Assembly: GCA_938049335.1 (NCBI GenBank)
Contig: CALIYX010000016.1
Location: forward strand, 1 to 64,000
Direction: 5' to 3'
DNA: 64,000 bases
Source: an uncultured Clostridia bacterium
Lineage (GTDB): Bacteria; Bacillota; Clostridia; Peptostreptococcales; Anaerovoracaceae
The position numbers and the translations under genes were made by a program. Below are positions 62,564-64,000 of this stretch, in pieces. The notes below the pieces were generated by a model. It saw only the letters and a list, made by a program, of their open reading frames with translations, did no database searches and was not told the origin of the DNA. Numbering within the stretch: position 1 is the stretch's first letter; every line of letters starts with the position of its first letter.

Positions 62564-62739
62564 GACTTCCTCCTAATAATAATTTATTTTGGTATCAGTA
62601 TATAATAAAAAAATCATGTTGTATGCAAAAAATTAAACTATCTATTTGTAGCATTATGCAAACTATATCTATATAAATACTTATAACATATGAATAAAGT
62701 ATTTTGTGAAATACCTTAAACGTAGAGAATCATTTTTTA

Positions 62740-62748
62740 TGCTATAAT
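62740..62748 (+). promoter_or_regulatory. Extended -10 promoter before the cyclase-family gene
   Basis: TGCTATAAT, about 18 bp before the ATG at 62767, with AAGGAG in the interval. No clear -35. Confidence 0.55.
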
Positions 62749-62766
62749 CTCTCTAAGGAGACCCAC

Positions 62767-63411
62767 ATGAAAGTAATAGATTTAACACACACAATCAAAG
62801 AAAACATGCCTGTCTACCCAGGCACCGACACACCAAAACTAATGCCAGCAAATACCTACGAAAAGGACGGCTTCAAGGAAACACTGATGCAGCTGTACAC
62901 GCATACAGGAACCCACATGGACCCACCAGCACACCTCTACGCAGGAAGAACAACTCTGGATCAGTTTCCTCCAGAGCAGTTCATCGGAAAGGCACTAGTC
63001 ATAGATTGCAGAGACCTAAAAGAAGGAGAGGCAATAACCATGGACCTCATCCGCATTCACGGATCAAAGGCAGAAGAAGCAGACTTTCTGCTTTTCAATC
63101 TAGGCTGGGATAAACGCTGTGGAAAAGATACATATTTCGGAGACTAAGCCTGCATAGATGACGAAGTCCTTGACTATATCATCGCAGGAAACTACAAAGG
63201 CATAGGCTTTGATGTAATAGGCCTAGATCCAATCGCAGACGAAAACCTAACAAGACATAAGAAACTATTTAAGGAAACAGAAATCGTCAACATAGAAAAC
63301 CTAAAAAACCTAGACCAGTGTGGCAGTAATCTCTTCTGGTTCAGCTGCTTCCCCCTAAAACTAGAAAACTGTGACGGCTCACCAATCAGAGCAATCGCTT
63401 GGTTTGAGTAG
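62767..63411 (+). pseudogene. Cyclase family protein (kynurenine formamidase-like) broken by an internal stop
   Basis: Reads in one frame from 62767 to TAG at 63409-63411 (215 codons) except for TAA at 63145-63147 (codon 127). The first part has the metal-binding cyclase signature HTGTHMDPPAHLYAG near 47-61 and VIDCRDL; after the stop the frame continues with family-like DDEVLDYIIAGNYKGIGFDV and the C-terminal end. One base change would explain it. A sequencing error or readthrough are other possibilities. The family hydrolyses formylkynurenine or cyclic substrates. Codons end in C more often than elsewhere in the window. Confidence 0.85.
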
Positions 63412-63415
63412 AAAC

Positions 63416-63440
63416 TAGACTGCATAACTAATGCAGTCTA
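63416..63440. other. Hairpin between the cyclase pseudogene and the TraX-like gene
   Basis: TAGACTGCAT - AACTA - ATGCAGTCTA, a perfect 10-bp stem overlapping the region just after the stop codon and just before the AAAGGAG of the next gene. Without a T-run it is unlikely to be a strong terminator. Confidence 0.6.
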
Positions 63441-63452
63441 AAAGGAGCCACT

Positions 63453-64000
63453 ATGACCCCAAACAACACAACAAAAACAAGCGCAATCGCGCCTCAGCAC
63501 GCAGCACCCCAAACAACAACCACAACGCAAAACGCAAAGCCGCTTAAACCCTACCAGATCCTAAGCGGAGCGCAGCTAAAATACATCGCATTTATCTCAA
63601 TGCTGATAGATCACACAAATAACGCACTAATCACGCCAATACTAAATGGTAAAGGCACACTGCTATACATATCGAACGCGTTTTCAATAATCGGAAGAAT
63701 CGCCTTCCCAATCTTCATGTTTTTCCTTATCGAAGGCTTCTTCAAAACACGAAGTCGCAAGAAATACCTCGCAAGCCTTTTGATCTTCGGACTTATCTCC
63801 GAAGTCCCATTTGATATGTTCGTCTCGAGGACATTCTTTGAGCTAAACTGGAACAACATGATGTTCACGCTATCCCTGTGCCTAGGCGTAATCTGGCTAA
63901 TTGACAGCCTAAGAGCGAAACTAAAAAACACGCTGCTTTGGTTCATAACAAGCCTGCCAATTTTAGGAATTTCATGCTTCATAGCAACATGGCTAAGCCT
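63453..64000 (+). CDS. TraX-family membrane protein, 5' part (truncated by the window end)
   Basis: At least 182 residues, continuing past the window. A Thr/Gln/Ala/Pro-rich soluble start (1-32) is followed by membrane helices with TraX family marks: LKYIAFISMLIDHTNNAL near 43-60, GRIAFPIFMFFLIEGFFKT near 80-98 and LISEVPFDMF near 114-123. TraX acetylates pilin in F plasmids; chromosomal Firmicutes homologues are of unknown role. AAAGGAG precedes the ATG. C-ending codons are frequent, as in the pseudogene upstream. Confidence 0.85.
   Translation, partial: MTPNNTTKTSAIAPQHAAPQTTTTTQNAKPLKPYQILSGAQLKYIAFISMLIDHTNNALITPILNGKGTLLYISNAFSIIGRIAFPIFMFFLIEGFFKTRSRKKYLASLLIFGLISEVPFDMFVSRTFFELNWNNMMFTLSLCLGVIWLIDSLRAKLKNTLLWFITSLPILGISCFIATWLS

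Overview
The window reads as a chromosomal segment of an AT-rich, low-GC Gram-positive anaerobe of the class Clostridia. Supporting signs are strong GGAGG ribosome binding sites, the priA-def-fmt-yugP-rsmB-stp-prkC-rsgA-rpe gene order, an oxygen-sensitive flavin/iron-sulfur electron-bifurcation cluster, SpmA/SpmB, epoxyqueuosine reductase QueH, an LPXTG-like surface protein and NEAT/Shp-type heme proteins. Genus and species cannot be fixed from the sequence alone; an oral or host-associated relative of Eubacterium/Mogibacterium is a guess based on the heme-capture operon.

Layout. 1-710: 3' end of an rRNA operon (23S tail, 5S, tRNA-Glu, tRNA-Leu, terminator). 887-2296: amino acid:Na+ symporter. 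2423-14115: heme/iron island with a DtxR-type regulator, a wall-anchored FMN_bind/NEAT protein, a Shp-like heme relay, a heme ABC importer (binding lipoprotein, permease, ATPase), a paired ABC exporter-type transporter and a DUF454 membrane protein. The regulator and the operon share a near-identical palindromic operator. 14154-15098: radical SAM protein (minus). 15191-27620: long housekeeping run queH-asnA-priA-def-fmt-yugP-rsmB-stp-prkC-rsgA-rpe-LRR protein. 27675-30518: class A PBP (minus). 30635-39499: a short ComEC, several membrane-anchored unknowns, spmAB, LD-carboxypeptidase and a zinc-ribbon protein. 39587-40639: holA. 40849-46641: three-gene flavin/Fe-S complex, best explained as an electron-bifurcating NAD(P)H/ferredoxin transhydrogenase of the Sporomusa Nfn (Stn) kind, with no hydrogenase H-cluster. 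46752-48838: recN and argR (minus). 49015-55121: ruvCAB-queA-hdeD-like-tgt-rlmD.

55122-62600 is an accessory island. It starts after rlmD with a GC-richer orphan stretch and a decayed DDE transposase. It then carries a compact three-gene cassette: a DNA cytosine-5 methyltransferase, a soluble protein with two GHKL ATPase domains (MORC/Hsp90-like at the N-terminus, histidine-kinase-like at the C-terminus) joined by a charged coiled coil, and a receiver-domain protein ending in a HEPN RNase motif (R261-x4-H266). A nonsense-mutated IS200/IS605 tnpA and an orphan gene with another R-x4-H motif follow. The cassette looks like an undescribed or little-described methylation-linked phosphorelay defence system with an RNase effector, and it is the main discovery candidate here.

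62767-64000: a cyclase-family gene broken by one in-frame stop, and the 5' part of a TraX-like membrane protein. Both have more C-ending codons than the rest of the window.
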